From Bursaphelenchus xylophilus (lineage: Eukaryota > Nematoda > Chromadorea > Rhabditida > Aphelenchoididae), in assembly GCA_904066235.2 (NCBI GenBank), contig CAJFCV020000003.1, forward strand, positions 9,672,001 through 9,736,000: a stretch of DNA of 64,000 bases, in the 5' to 3' direction. Under the pieces are notes generated by a model, which worked only from the letters and a program-made list of their open reading frames with translations, made no database searches and had not been told where the DNA came from. Numbering within the stretch: the stretch's first letter is position 1; the number at the start of each line of letters is the position of its first letter. Below are positions 1 to 12,562 of this stretch, in pieces. The position numbers and the translations under genes were made by a program.

Positions 1-25
1 CCTTTTGAAAAATAATTTTTAGGCA

Positions 26-3000
26 ATGATGTTACTCCTAGCATCATTACTCCTCCTTTTTCATCATGGCTTCTCCGAGATTCCTCAATCCGAAGAAGCC
101 GACCTCAATATTGATGACAAAACTTTCCGTGAGCTTGAAGGATTTCACACGTTTGCCATGTCCGTTCTGCATGAAGAACGGAATGCAGAAAGAGATCGTT
201 TGATCAAGCTCATGGAAAAAGATGAAGAGAATTTAGAGCCTTCCGAGATCTACAACTCCTATCGAAGATTGGCCGATCTTTACAGAGTCTATCAAAAAGA
301 AGGCAAAGATGTTGCTGAGCTCAAAAAAGACGATCTTCCCTTGAGGGTAAGAGCTCTACTCTTGCTTGATTATGGAATAAATGAGGAGTCGAGTAGCACT
401 CTAAACGAGGATCATGTCTTCGACAAGCTGAAGGAGATCCTCACCAGCGATTTGCCATTATCTTGGCTTCCTCAAAACGTCAGCGAAGAAAGTGCGGAGG
501 CTAGAGAGTTCGTCATGTCCAAGTTTTTGGACTCTTTTGCGCAGAAGTTGCGAGAACAGCGAAGAAATCCGGAAACTTTTCCGATTAACAAGCTGGATTA
601 CGTCATTCCATCGGAGATCCGGGCCAAATTGATTGAGGATCCCGGATTCTCCCCTGAAGTATATCATTTACTCAATTACGACGGGGCTTTCAACGAGTCT
701 GTGGCCAAAACTCTGAAAAAAATTCAAGATCAACGAGCCGATATTGAGGTTGTTGATCTAAATAAAGAGTCAGAAGAGATGTTAAGACGCCGAGCGATGC
801 CCAAATGGAAGCCAAAGGGAAAAACCGACGCTCTTATTCCCGAATCTCGTTCTGTAGGTCAAGACGAAGTCACAGAGATGTTCAAAGAGCGGCTCAGTAA
901 GCTGAGAGAGGAGCAAAATGCCTTGGAGGAGAAGAAGAATGAGTTGCCTAAGGCCAAAAGACCAGAGATTAGGGTGAAAAGAGACGTTGATCCGACTTTA
1001 AGGTCAAAAAGAGATTTAAATTTGAAGGTACGAGCCAGAAGACATGAGATCAGCAAGCATCGCGGGTTCATTGTTGAGGAGAAAGTTCATCAAGAAAACG
1101 CCACCGCCTTAGGCGATATTGAGGAGACTCCGCTGCACAATGAAGAGGCTCACAAGATTGTTCCTAGATCTGCTCAAACGGAGATTTTTGGACATATCAT
1201 TAAGAAACGGGAGGCAAAAATTGATGAGAAGTCGCAGGGCTTGAAATCCCTCAAAAAGGATCCACGAGAAATCCTAGTATCTCCTGAATATCAGCAAGCG
1301 CAGGAGCAGTTCTATGGCAAAGAAGAACGTCTGATCAAGCAGATCATCAATGAGCTCAGCCTCTCAGAAGATGATGTGGTCGACATTGACAACGATCCGA
1401 AAGAAAAGATGGAGACTTTGCTTGACGTAAAAACTCTTTACAACCTCGACGATCCGGTTGATTTCCCCGCCAAGCCCTCGGAAAAAGAGTTGGATGAGGA
1501 GATGTTGAGAAAAGAGCTGCTTCAGGATTACTATGACAAAGTGGATGCCAAATTGAGGATTGAGTTCACAGCTAGACAACAGCAAAAGAGGCTGAAGTAT
1601 TTGGAAGAGCAGTGGCAGTTGATCCGGGAGAAAAAAAAGACGATGAAAGTGGAGGAGATCTTGAAGTCTCCGGATGTTGTAACTTTAGTCTATCGGAACG
1701 CAACATCGCAAAATTCGAACAGAAGTACTGCCAAGAGCTTGCCAAATAACCCTCATATTAATCAAGAGAATATTGGCAAGAGTGATGGTCAAGAAGCATC
1801 TGAAAATTTGACGACATCAACAGCCAACAGTGATGTCCCAAGTACTCCAAAATCTCAGCAGATCATGGCCAATCCGGATGACATTTCGATCAACGGTGAC
1901 TTAGTTGACGGAAGCATTGCTGATAGTAAAATCGAAGGCTCGGCGGACATGCCATTGTCATCAATTCCTATTGCGGACACACATGAGATCAAGGAGAATA
2001 TGAATGATAATCTCGAAGGAAATAAACTTGATTTGGCCGCCTCGATTGATGATAGCATCAGTAATTTGATTGATGATGACGCTGAAGAGACGAATTGGCC
2101 AATGAATACTGAAGAAAAAGCTGAGGAAGAGCCGGAGAAGAAGGAAGAAGATAAGGAAATTGAGAAAAAAGTAGAGGAAGTCAAGGAAGAGCTGATCCAG
2201 AAAACTGAAGACGCAGAGAGCCCAAGCAAAGTGAAAGGTGTGGCTGTGGATATAACACAACCTTTGGCGGAGTCATCAACAGCTGCAGCTGCCGTGACTG
2301 AAAGTTCAACTGTTGTTACTGAAAGCTCAACGGTTATTACTGAAGACGAATCAAGTGAGTTTTTCAAAATACGCAAAAAAAATTTAAGAACAACAAATAC
2401 TAATTCATTTTATCAATCGAATCTGGGATGTAAAAAGCTCTTAACTTCCAATTTTCAGATGCCTGCTTCCCCAAGCTCGACATTGTCTTTGTCCTCGACA
2501 CCTCCGGCTCCCTAGAAAGGGCCTATCGCGAGCACGTCCACTGGGCTGTCGCTCTAGTCAACTCTCTTCCACTTGAGCCGGATACCATCCGAATCGCCGC
2601 TGTTCAATATGCCCGATTCCCGCTGACCGAGTTCGCCTTAGGCACTTATCCCACCGCCAATGATATCAGGGAGCATTTGAGTCAAATGAATGCTACAACG
2701 GGCGTTGCGAACACTGGCTATGCGCTGAGGAAAGCGGAAAATGAGCTGTTCAGGCCGGATAGGGCTAGAAATAACGCCGCAAAGGTCATTGTGCTTTTCA
2801 CGGACGGAAAGTCGGCTGATGATCCAACAAAGCCGGCGAAGCAATTGCGAGAGCATAAGAATGTAAGGATCTACGTGGCTAGCGCTGTGGAGCCGGCTTC
2901 GGAGATGATGCTGGAGAAGATTGCCGGCAAGGAGGAGAATGTGTTCGGGTAGGTCGTATCTCAAGTTTTTTTTTAATTTGGTGCATCTCAAAAGCCTTGG

Positions 3001-5298
3001 AAATCTAGTTTTACAATTTTTATATTTCTCCCGGTTTAATTTTGTTATTTCCAGCCCCACCAAGCTCCGCAACCTCCGTGACACGCTGATAGTTGAAGCC
3101 GAACGGACTCGAGCTTGTATCCGAATTGGTGGTCCTCGAAGTGAATATAAACATAAGCCATTGAGACCAGTTCTTCAATCCTCACCCACTGCAACAGTAA
3201 CAGCGCCATTGGTGAATCATGAGAACAAAATTGAAGTCTTAGATACCAATAGCATCAAAGATCATAAGGATGACAATGGTAAGCGGGGTAAAGAAGAAAT
3301 AAAACGGTTTTATACTCTAAAAATAATCTATCAACAATAAATTTCTTTGTTTAGTCAACAATTTTTGATTCCTGACAATTTAGTCATCAAAAATGACCTC
3401 TAACGCCCACCGCTTTTACATAACATCCTATTTCAGAGATTCAAAACCTCGGCGAGCTTGCTGAAGCTTCAGCTCCCTTCCAAGACTCCGTTCCTTTGAT
3501 TCCAATGGGAGTGACGGGAATTCCAACTGAATCTACCAGCAGCCCCTCAACTTCTCCAACAACAACTCCTTGTCGACTCGAAGAGACCTCATGCGAAGAC
3601 GCTTTTGAGGCCAAGACTGTCTTTATGACAACCAAACCTTTGATCCGAACAACGCCATCTTCCAGAGAGCAAAAACTTATTGAAAAGGTCGTCAAAACAA
3701 AGCTCCCGTTGCCTGAGGAAAAGAAGGAGAAATTGGAGATAAATCATCGACCAATTCCCACTAGAAAACAGACAATTACGACTGCAAAAAGCAGTGTGAT
3801 TACTACTCAAACAACTAAGATTCCGGTGACTTTCAGTACACGAAAGCTCACGCCAACCGGACGATTTTCAACAAGACTTTTTACAACGCCAACAACAACA
3901 ACTTTGACGACAGGAGCAACTCGAAGATTATTCCCGATTAGAACTACTAAAAAACCGATTTTCGGAGGAAAAACGGAGAGTAGCACCAATAGGGTTGTAA
4001 CTAGCACAGGAAGAAATGAATTTACCGTCAGAGCGACGGAGAATGAAAATCAGGAGACTCAGAGTTGGCGCCAGATTGTCACTACCACAAGAAGAGCCCC
4101 TACGCCTACTGGAAGGCAGAATACTCCATTTACAACTCTCCCACCGACATTGCCAACACTCTCAAGAGCCTTTGAAAGGCTGACAACAAAGGCAGCGAGG
4201 AAAAATCTAACGCCAGCCGCGGCAATTGTTGGAAGCGGAGATACAGGTTAGTTTTAATGGGGGAATCTTCTGATTTTACGATAAAATACAGTCTTCATAA
4301 GATAGTGAGATATGAATTTTTTAAAAAAATAGGCGGTAAAATTTGGGTTTTTGATTTTTCGCACTGTGCAAAAGAGCACAATTTTTGCACCGTGCATGCC
4401 GAAAAATAAGCTAAAATTGGGACTGCACCATGCAATGAGCTTGATTTGTTGCACAGTGTAAAAATTATGATTTTTCAATATACTTTTGCTCTTTCCAGTG
4501 TCAGTAGCCTGTCCACACGACATTCTCATCATTGTCGACTCCTCCGGCTCCATTCAAAAGACCTACGATCAGCAGAAGAGATTTTTCACCGAGATCCTCT
4601 CTCAAATGAAGGTTGGACCAAATGCGCATCGCGTAGCGATGATTCAGTTTGCCGGGGCTCGAATTCAAAAGACCGAATTCACTTTTGACAACTTCAACGA
4701 TGGACGGGAAATGATGGACAATTTGAATCAGGTAGGAGGGATTTTTGAAAATTTATGTTTTCGTTGCGGGACCCAAACTAAAGACCAGACTTTGGTGAAA
4801 AGTAAAACCAAAGTTTCTGAGATATATACGACGCTATTGGCGTCGTGTGTACGACGTTTTAAACCTTTATTTCATAGTAAATACAAAAAAATTTTCTTTC
4901 GCGTTAGGACACTAAATTATGACATGCCATTTAGCGAGGGACAACGCTGCATTTCAGGCATAAAATCAAGTCTAATAATCTTTCTTTAGATCCGACATTT
5001 AACTGGCACGACTTATATCGGCGCTGCGTTGTCCAGCGCCCGTCATCTTCTGGAAACTCGCAGACGAAATGTCCCAAGTCTTGTGATTCTCAGCTCCGAT
5101 GGCTACAGTCAAGATGATGCCCTAGCACCTGCTGAAAGAATCCGGCAGCTTCCGAATTCAGAGTTCTACGCCGTCAGTATGAGCGATCACAGCAACCAGA
5201 AATATTTGGCGGAAATTGTGGGCTCAACAGAGAAAGTCTTCCTGAACGATGAAAATAGGCTGAAGGAGCTTGTGAAAAGACGGTTAAGTTGTAAATAA
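26..5298 (+). CDS. secreted protein with two von Willebrand factor A domains
   Basis: Six exons join in phase: 26-2354, 2459-2948, 3055-3278, 3437-4246, 4499-4731, 4990-5298 (1464 aa). The ATG lies 3 bases behind a TTTTTAG acceptor, consistent with trans-splicing. A signal peptide (residues 1-17) is followed by about 760 residues of acidic, coiled-coil-prone sequence. VWA1 (about 777-945) has the MIDAS motif DTSGS at 790-794 and the strand VIVLFTDG. A Thr/Pro-rich mucin-like linker (about 1030-1284) leads to VWA2 with DSSGS at 1298-1302 and LVILSSDG. Both MIDAS sites look able to bind metal, so an extracellular matrix or adhesion role is inferred. Three furin-type sites (RVKR, RSKR, RARR) sit at 316, 326 and 336, exactly ten residues apart. 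I do not recognise a named orthologue. Confidence 0.9.
4361..4460 (+). repeat. tetra-palindrome GCACNGTGC element, intron 4 of the VWA gene
   Basis: Four degenerate copies of the palindrome GCACNGTGC lie in about 100 bp around a core AAAATAAGCTAAAATT. This is one of about twenty copies of this family in the window, here in the sense orientation of the host gene. Confidence 0.8.
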
Positions 5299-5380
5299 TG
5301 TCTCTACTAATAATTTATGACAATTGAAATCCATTTTCGATTTTTGTAATACTATATATTTATTAACTACTTTTTAACTA

Positions 5381-5397
5381 TTTATTGTTTTAATAAA
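5381..5397. promoter_or_regulatory. convergent poly(A) signals
   Basis: AATAAA (5392-5397) lies about 95 bp after the stop of the VWA gene on the plus strand. TTTATT (5381-5386) reads as AATAAA on the minus strand about 100 bp after the decarboxylase stop. The two 3' ends therefore probably overlap. Seen by motif only. Confidence 0.5.
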
Positions 5398-5487
5398 CTT
5401 GGCTTTATTCAATTTCAATCTAACTGGAACTAGTAAATTTTCTAGCGCAAAAATCTGAACTAAACCTCAAAACACATTGTAATTATA

Positions 5488-7821
5488 TTAGTCGACTCGC
5501 TTAGCGAGTTCGGCGATGACGTCATAGGCAAATCGAATATGTTTTTCCCTGGTATCTTGTGAGCAAACGGCGAGTCGAAGATAGAAAATATCATCTGTCT
5601 TCCCAGGGACCAAATGAATTCGATTATCTTGATTCAGCAGATTCAGCAAGGCTTCGGAACGTGAGTTGGGGCCCTATAAATGAAACTTTTAGAAAAAAAT
5701 TTAATTTCTTCCATTTTCCCGAACTTTTTTCTCTTCAAACTCCCATACCTTCAATCTAAAGCACACCAATCCAAGATTTGGAGGGACGATCACTTCGAAG
5801 TCACTGTCCGCAGAGATGATTTGATGGAAAAGTTTGGCTAACTTAACTTGTAATCGTTGGTATTCTCTGATTTTCTCAAGCCCTAGAGCTCTGAGGACAA
5901 ACCAAATTTTCAAAGAGCGGAACCGTCGGCCAAGGGCTACTTGCAGATGCTGAAAATAGGATTTTTGAGGGAAACTTTGAAAAAAGGGTTGGACAAAAGT
6001 GGTCATAACCTCGCTCAAGTAACATCATATAAGAGAAACCCCTTTTGTCCTTTTGTGGCAAACACAGAGGCTTCAATATACTGCCTGTACAACAAACTGA
6101 TGACCAAAATTTTCAAAATCATTTTTTCCACCCCCACTCACTCTAAAATCCTGTGCAACTGCTTGATACTCGTGCTTCAGGTATTCGGCCTCAACATTAA
6201 AATGTTTGATAGCCTCTGTAGCGTCTTTGAACCACAACGGCGAGCAATCAAAGTTGACCATCAAGGCTTTGTGGGCGTTGAAATTAAAGGAGTCGACCAT
6301 TTCGATTCCCTCGGACATCCAGCGGAATTCCGGGCACAAAAAGAAGCTGCCGGCGTACGCAGCGTCCACGTGCAACCAGATCTTCTCCTTGTTGCAAATG
6401 GGACCCAGTTCGGTCAGGGAATCGACAGCGCAAGTTGGAGTTGTGCCTAAAGTCGCGACGACGATGAATGGAATGTACCCATGGGCTCGGTCCTCCTGGA
6501 AATATGAGAATTTAATATGTAATTTGGTCAGAACTAACTACCTCCTATTTAAACCCTCATTACTATTATACTATTATTTCTCACCTTAATTGCATTTTTC
6601 AATGCCTCCGGGTCCATGCAAAAGTTGTCCATTTCATTCTGTCTTGTGGTCTTGATCTTTCTCATCCTCACCCCCGCCAACATGAAACCTTTATGGACTG
6701 AAGAATGCGCTTGATCGGAGCAGTAGCCAACGAATTTTGTGAAATACGAGGGATCATGGTTCTCAAAAGTCACCACCTCCTCCTCTTTTCCATTCTCCAA
6801 GATGTTATTGATCGCGTTTTTGATGTTGAAATTCTTGACGGTATTCGAGATCTTGTCCAACTGGGACTCACTGCCTTTCAAGGACTGAAAAAAAAGTTTT
6901 TTATATTCGAAAAGCTTGAATAAATTGTTTCCGCACAGTGCGGAGAACACTAATTTTTGCACCGTGCAAGTCGAAAAATAAGCTGAAATTGGCGTTGCAC
7001 AGTGCAGTCAGTTTAATTTTTGCACGGTGCAAAATTTCAAAGCTAAAAAAATTTATGTAAATTTTTTCAGCTTTTTCTGCACAGTGCAGAGAACACAATT
7101 TTTTGCACCGTGCAAGCCAAAAACTAAGCAAAAATTGACGTTGCACAGTGCAGTCAGTCCGACTTTCTGCACCGTGCAAAAAATTAAAAAATTTCATAAT
7201 TTGTTTAGACTTACAGCGACCGCTCGACTTCTCGCAGCCAAAATTGCGACCAGAGTTGCATCACTAGCTGTACATTGAATACAACCAGCCCCATTACCGG
7301 AGTGAGAATTCTTAAAATGTTCGGGAAGCCCCAACGCTTCCACCAGCCAATCCATCATCTTCATTTCGAGCTCAGTCATGGATGGAGATGATTTCTGCAA
7401 AAAAGTCGGTGAATAAAGAACCTTTCATTCAGCCCTTACCCAAGTAAACCCGATGCTTGCCATCGCGCCGCTCAGCATATCCGCCATAATCGAGGGATAA
7501 CTGCAGGCAGTTGGGTAGTATGCAAAGAAGAGAGGGTGATGCCAGTTGGTGTTGTTGGCCAAAACAATTGGATCTACGTCCTTGAAAATGGTATTCCAGG
7601 TCTCCGGAGATTCTGGGGGACGATCCACCACCTAAAACATTATTTAGAAAAGCTCAAAAAAATATATGCGATACACAGTGGAAATTGTCATGCCTTACCA
7701 TGCTATTCAAAAACCCAGGCTTACAATCGGGCATGGCTTTTCGGTCGGGCATTGATTTCCAATAATCGGCGATCAAATCGACCATTTCTTTACCGTGCTT
7801 TCGAAACTCTTCGGCGTCCAT
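5488..7821 (-). CDS. aromatic-L-amino-acid decarboxylase family enzyme (PLP-dependent, group II)
   Basis: Seven exons, all joined at phase 0: 7821-7699, 7631-7440, 7394-7215, 6884-6585, 6495-6142, 5949-5749, 5673-5488 (511 aa). The ATG follows a TTCGTCTTTAG acceptor, suggesting trans-splicing. The start MDAEEFRKHGKEMVD is typical of AADC/TDC/HDC enzymes. Visible motifs are NWHHPLFFAYYPTACSYPS, SDQAHSSV, HVDAAYAGS (His307, Asp309) and the PLP lysine in NFNAHKALMVNFDC (Lys341). The catalytic-loop Tyr is kept in YLKH. LGRRFRS has Gly where histidine decarboxylases carry Ser, arguing against HDC. Exon 4 holds an insertion of about 30 residues before SDQAHSSV, and the residue after the PLP lysine is Ala rather than the usual Trp. 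It probably makes a biogenic amine (dopamine/serotonin or tyramine); the substrate cannot be read from the sequence. Confidence 0.94.
6933..7178 (+). repeat. two tandem tetra-palindrome GCACNGTGC elements in decarboxylase intron 3
   Basis: Two copies, 6933-7030 and 7080-7178, each with four GCACNGTGC palindromes and the spacer AAAATAAGCTGAAATT or similar. They are antisense to the host gene and fill most of the intron. Confidence 0.8.
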
Positions 7822-8067
7822 GGTAAGGGGATTACTAAAGACGAATAAATCATAGCCAAAAGATTCAAAAACAATGGACACGAAAAAGGGGAAAGTTTTC
7901 CTCCTAAAGTCATACAGTTATGGTTAATACATGCAATATAAAAATCGGTGAGCTAGATTAAAAACTGATTCGTGAATCTTTGAGATTTATAATATATGTG
8001 AAGATGAGCACACCCATCATGGAAAATGGCAAGAGAAAAATGAAAACAATTAGGAAAAACTTTAATT

Positions 8068-9050
8068 TTGATAAAACTTGGCACAAATTTAGCTTATTAC
8101 ATATGCCATTTCCCCAGGCATTCTAAAGATTTCTAACTTGCAATCTGCAGAACCAATCGAGACTTTTTGCCCAAAATTTTTCAAAAAATCAAAAATTACC
8201 TTTACATGCGATGAGTTAAAAATTTCAGAAATCAATACAGACTTCATATTAATTACAACTACAAAATTCAAAGTAAATCCGGACTTTGCCCCTCGAGCAA
8301 CTCCCCTTTCTACTAAATTCTCCTACAAATTTTGGTCCCACCACGAAAACTTCCCCTCAAAGGCGCGAATGAACTTTGCCTTGACAAATCTCTTACAATT
8401 AGCACCTTAAATACGCCGATTTCATGTTTACAAAACTATATATGACTGTAATAAAATCAGTCTCAAGACAAAAAGTCGTTAATTCCGATATGTTTGTGGC
8501 CATGAAAGGGCCCATAAATGCAGATAATGATGACCATCGTTGCTGGGAGACAAACAGTTTCATTAAAGAAAAAGATTTTTAAGGGCGTCCTGATAAGGGA
8601 TATCAGCGAATTTGAAGGTCGTAAAAAAAGTTGCGAGTAATTAACGGAACGCTATAAAAAATATGATAATCGCGCTGGTCACACCTTCGTCTGGTCGTTA
8701 AAAAACCATGAGAAAAAACTCTGTATAATGAATGATGAAAAAATCGGCTAACGGCTGGGGTGGCAGACGGGCGTTTTATGAAAAGAAGATGGTTACTTGA
8801 AGCCTCAAAAAAAATGTAAAAATGTTGTTTTTCAAGTACATGTGTGAATTTTTAGAAGTGAAATTCTTAAGGTTTGAACCTCCGATTTTCTTTAAATTTG
8901 GCCCAAGGGTCGTTCATAAGCAATATATTAATTTCAAAAAATTTCAGCATGCGCGTTGCAGTGGCACCCGAGATATTCAACGATCTTTGCCGGCGTCTGC
9001 AAAATAAGGAGAGCGGACAGAGAAAAGTGACTGTTGGCCGTCTTTTGCAA
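8068..9050. repeat. two decayed fragments of the ~450 bp TIR element
   Basis: The stretch at 8068-8095 matches the AAACTTGGCACAAATTTAG end seen at 17650. The stretch at 8885-9050 matches the GATTTTCTTTAAATTT end and the GATATTCAACGATCTTTGCC interior seen at 17920 and 49800. Both lack the outer terminal repeats. Confidence 0.5.
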
Positions 9051-9451
9051 AATCGGGGCTGAAGAACTTTGCAAAGGAAAATCGTTGTCTTTCACAAATT
9101 TTCTTTTCAAAAAAACCACTATTTGACCATTTTTTGACCATTAAAAAAGTCCAAAGTTTGATGTGACCCTAAGCCCCTCATGGATTTATAAAAATATTCA
9201 GAAACTGCAGAACGCACGAGAATTCAACGCCTCTTCCCAGTGCCAATCGTGATTTGCATCTATTATTCACTGATTTTCAGATCACTTTTTAGCTTTTTTA
9301 TCATCAAAAAAAGCGCTCGACTGTGATCGCTGATTTCATTTACATAATATATAATACTTCACGCTGCGTCATTTCCCATTCTGGACAGACGAAAAATGAT
9401 CGATTGGACACGGACAGAATAAAAACAGAAATTTTATGAAACCCGATTTTT

Positions 9452-9550
9452 GCACTGTGCAAAAGATAGACCTCATTGCACGGTGCAGGCCATATTTTAG
9501 CCTATATTTTGCCTCGCACAGTGCAAAAATTAAATTTCGTTGCACAGTGC
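9452..9550 (-). repeat. tetra-palindrome GCACNGTGC element
   Basis: Four palindromes around TTTTAGCCTATATTTT, the reverse orientation of the copies at 4361 and 6933. Confidence 0.75.
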
Positions 9551-9805
9551 ATAAAAATTTTTTGTTAAAATTCAAAATCAATTGAGGTTTGCACTTTTGG
9601 CAAGTTAAAATTAGCATTGGACTGGTTGCTCATAAAAAAACGTTTGCGACATTAATCATGCCAATAACAACATAAAATGATTCTTTGATAAAATATTTTG
9701 TCATATGTTTGCTCTTTTATGGTAAACAAAATTACAATCGGGGTAAAATACAGCGTATATCATCACGTTTTTGATTTATGAAGTTTTGAAAAAAAAAATG
9801 TTATT

Positions 9806-9878
9806 GCACAGTGCAGTTTAAATTTTAGCCTATTTTTGGGTGCGCACAGTGCAAAAAAATATGATTATTGCACAGTGC
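9806..9878 (-). repeat. tetra-palindrome element, three palindromes left
   Basis: Three GCACAGTGC copies flank TTTTAGCCTATTTTT. One terminal palindrome is missing. Confidence 0.7.
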
Positions 9879-10563
9879 AAGAAACAGTAAAACATTTTTT
9901 TTTCATGAAATCATCCGCAAAAGTATGATATCTCAAAAAAAAACCGAGCCCATTTTACACGACCATATTCGCTGATAATTGAGACACAACCATTCTCGTC
10001 CCGTCTCCCAGCCACTTCTCCGCTTTCTCGATACCTAAAACCCCTCCGGGCTTCCGATGAGGTATGCCAAATCCGCATTCTTCAGGCATTCCAAATGAGC
10101 TGTCGGAAGTTTTCTCGATACGTATTCTCGTTTCCTGCGCTCCGTGGTTTCCGGAGAGGTTCAAGACGGGAAACGAGAGGGGTTCTCAACATATTCTGTT
10201 ATTCCAAGTGGTATAGCATAGTAAAATACGCCATTTTCTCACATCCCTCGTCTTTTTAAAACCTACATTCAACTTCAAAAGCATCAAAAATCCATCAAAA
10301 GTTTGATTAATCTCGTTTATTATGCAAAATTTAGAATAAATTACATTTGATGGGTATCACAATATAAAATAAGGTTGTGTACAACATTCATAGGTCATAT
10401 ACAAGAAGTTTACAATGTAAGTTGATCAAAATATGACTGGACTTTCATAAAAACATAATTTCAAATTAGAAAGCATCAAAAAATTTTCAAAAAATCGACT
10501 TTTCTTACAAAACTGTCCAAATTAACCAGTAATATCAGAGAACAGGGGCCAAAACTTGAATCT

Positions 10564-12562
10564 TCACTGAATTACACAATCCTTTTTCTTTTCCTGCTGT
10601 GGATAATATGGATATTGAGGTGGGGCGTCCCCAGGAGCCTGTTGATAATCGCCAGGGGCCGGCTGATTATTGTAGCTCTGGTAGGGCTGCTGGGGATAGG
10701 CGCCGCCCGAGCCTGGGCCATACGATGTTGGAGGGTATGCGGCACCTCCGGATCCTGGATAGGGCTGCTCTCCGGGTTTCTGGTCGTAGCCTTGATTGGG
10801 ATACGAGGATCCGGCACCTGGATATGGGGTAGAACCGGGATATGGTGGGTTATTTGGAGGCTGACTGGTGGGATAAGCGGCTCCTGAGCCTGGATAAGGC
10901 TGGTTTGAGCCTGGGTATGGCTGATTTGATCCGGGATAGGGCTGATTCGCTGCTGGGTAGGGCTGACTTCCACCTCCAACGGCCTGACTATACGGGGGCG
11001 GGGCCACCGTGCTGAGTCCCTTCACCTTCAAAATCCTCACATGAGTCTGATCCTGGGGCATTCCAGGCAACGGTTGGTCGAAGTCACCCCACACATACAC
11101 ATTCCCTGAGGCTGTCGTGCTCAATCTCGGCTCAATCAGAGGGATGGGCATCTGAGCTGGAACCTGATTCCACTTGAAGGTCTGCAGATCCAGAACCCAA
11201 TAATCCACAAGTCTCTGAACATTTCCTTGCCCATAGTCAATCTCTCCACCAGCCAGGAGAATGAATCCAGCGATCGAGTCAAGGCCGGCTTGTTTTCGAG
11301 CTGGGGGATTTCCACGTTGGGGATCCGGTTGACAGTACTGAGTGGTCAGCTGCTGGGTGTTCAAAGAAAGGATGTGAACACGGCTGTAGTCGAGGTGGCC
11401 ATCCGGGGAGGCACTCAGGAAGTAGACGTTGCTAAAATAAAGGAAAATTAGTAAAAAATCGCATAAAAATTATTAACTTTAGGATGAAGAACATATTAGT
11501 GGGGTACAATACGCTTAGAAATTCTTCGCGTTCAAATTTATTCCAAAATCTCATCAAAAATTATAAAATTTTATATTGTCCATGACAGAAATCTGCGATT
11601 TTTTTCTTTAAAAAAATAGGAAATCTATCTCAAAATGCTACATAATGCCTTTTTTAACCCACATTTCAATCAAAAACATCCCTTTCCCCGTGTTTCAACC
11701 TTAAAAATATCAACTTTTAAACTAAAGTAATACCACCTACCCTTGGCTAAGAAATCCATCATAGAAATGCGAAACCTCCGCTCCGGGTACGCTGAATTTC
11801 TTTATGGGATCTTGAGGACTTTGAGCAAGAGCGTTAAGGCAGGTTACAGTCATTTGAGGTCCAGAAATTACAACAATTTCCGGAACGTCTTCTCTTTGGG
11901 AAACAATGTAGTCCTCTCCCACTGGAATTGGTCGGGAAACAAGAGATCGAGGTTCGCCGGCGATTGATAGTCCATCAGCAGTAAAGTCCACTCGCCAGAA
12001 ATGAAGCTGCAAGCATTCAAATTAGGGAATCAACAATAATTATGTTGTAGTAGGCCAAGAATAAAATAATTTTGATCATTTTTCTGACCACAACGGACAA
12101 TATGTCAAAGCAGACAAGGTAGAGCCTAAAACAAAGAACAAACAAGACAAAAGACTTACAACGTATTGTCCATAATCTTCGGAGTGGGTCACTACGACAA
12201 CGGAAGTTCCGCCAACAGGTGATGGCTGAGTCAACGTAAACAGAAACTTCACTCTGCCTTGAACTCTCAACGGGATCTCGGCTATAAAACATTTTCGAAT
12301 TGTGTCGAAGACAGCGAAGCAGGTCATTCCTTTTCTTCCACCACTAAAATTAGAAAAATTAACCATGGACAATAAAAAATAAAACTTACGTAGTAATGCA
12401 GGTATCATCAGCCACTGGATCGTAAAGGAAATACAATTTTGTTTGATCCAAGGATTCTCTGACATCCTGGAAAACGGCCAATCTCCATTTTCCATATTGG
12501 TGATCAGCTGGGTCGGGAGACTGGCCCCAGGGCACGGTAATATCTTCAGTCGTAGCTTGCAT
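10564..12562 (-). CDS. possible kelch-type soluble protein with Pro/Tyr/Gly-rich tail and CaaX box
   Basis: Four exons join in phase: 12562-12390, 12343-12160, 12006-11741, 11431-10564 (496 aa). The ATG ([20 protein letters not shown]) is just behind a GCTATTTCAG acceptor, so trans-splicing is likely. There is no signal peptide. Residues about 1-360 alternate short beta-type stretches ([27 protein letters not shown]) that resemble kelch blades, though no canonical repeat is clean. Residues about 365-486 are low-complexity with several NQPYPGS units, like the tails of annexin A7 or PLSCR-type proteins. The C-terminus KKKDCVIQ is a polybasic stretch plus a CaaX box (Cys493; X=Gln favours farnesylation), predicting attachment to a cytoplasmic membrane face. 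No named orthologue recognised. Confidence 0.88.

Larger units (their letters stand above)
7822..10563. other. intergenic region between decarboxylase and the CaaX-box gene; repeats only
   Basis: No exon-like frame with sensible splice sites was found. It contains decayed pieces of the ~450 bp TIR element (around 8068-8180 and 8885-9050), two tetra-palindrome elements (9452-9550, 9806-9878) and AT-rich sequence. Decarboxylase promoter sequence must lie just after 7822. Confidence 0.6.

Noticed and set aside
1855..2376. 173-codon minus-strand ORF
   Set aside because: Shadow of the acidic Ser/Glu-rich part of the VWA gene.
5749..6142. Phe in DFRHLQ of the decarboxylase taken as loss of the catalytic loop Tyr
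   Set aside because: Aligning the loop shows the catalytic Tyr is the one in YLKH, which is present; the Phe is a different position.
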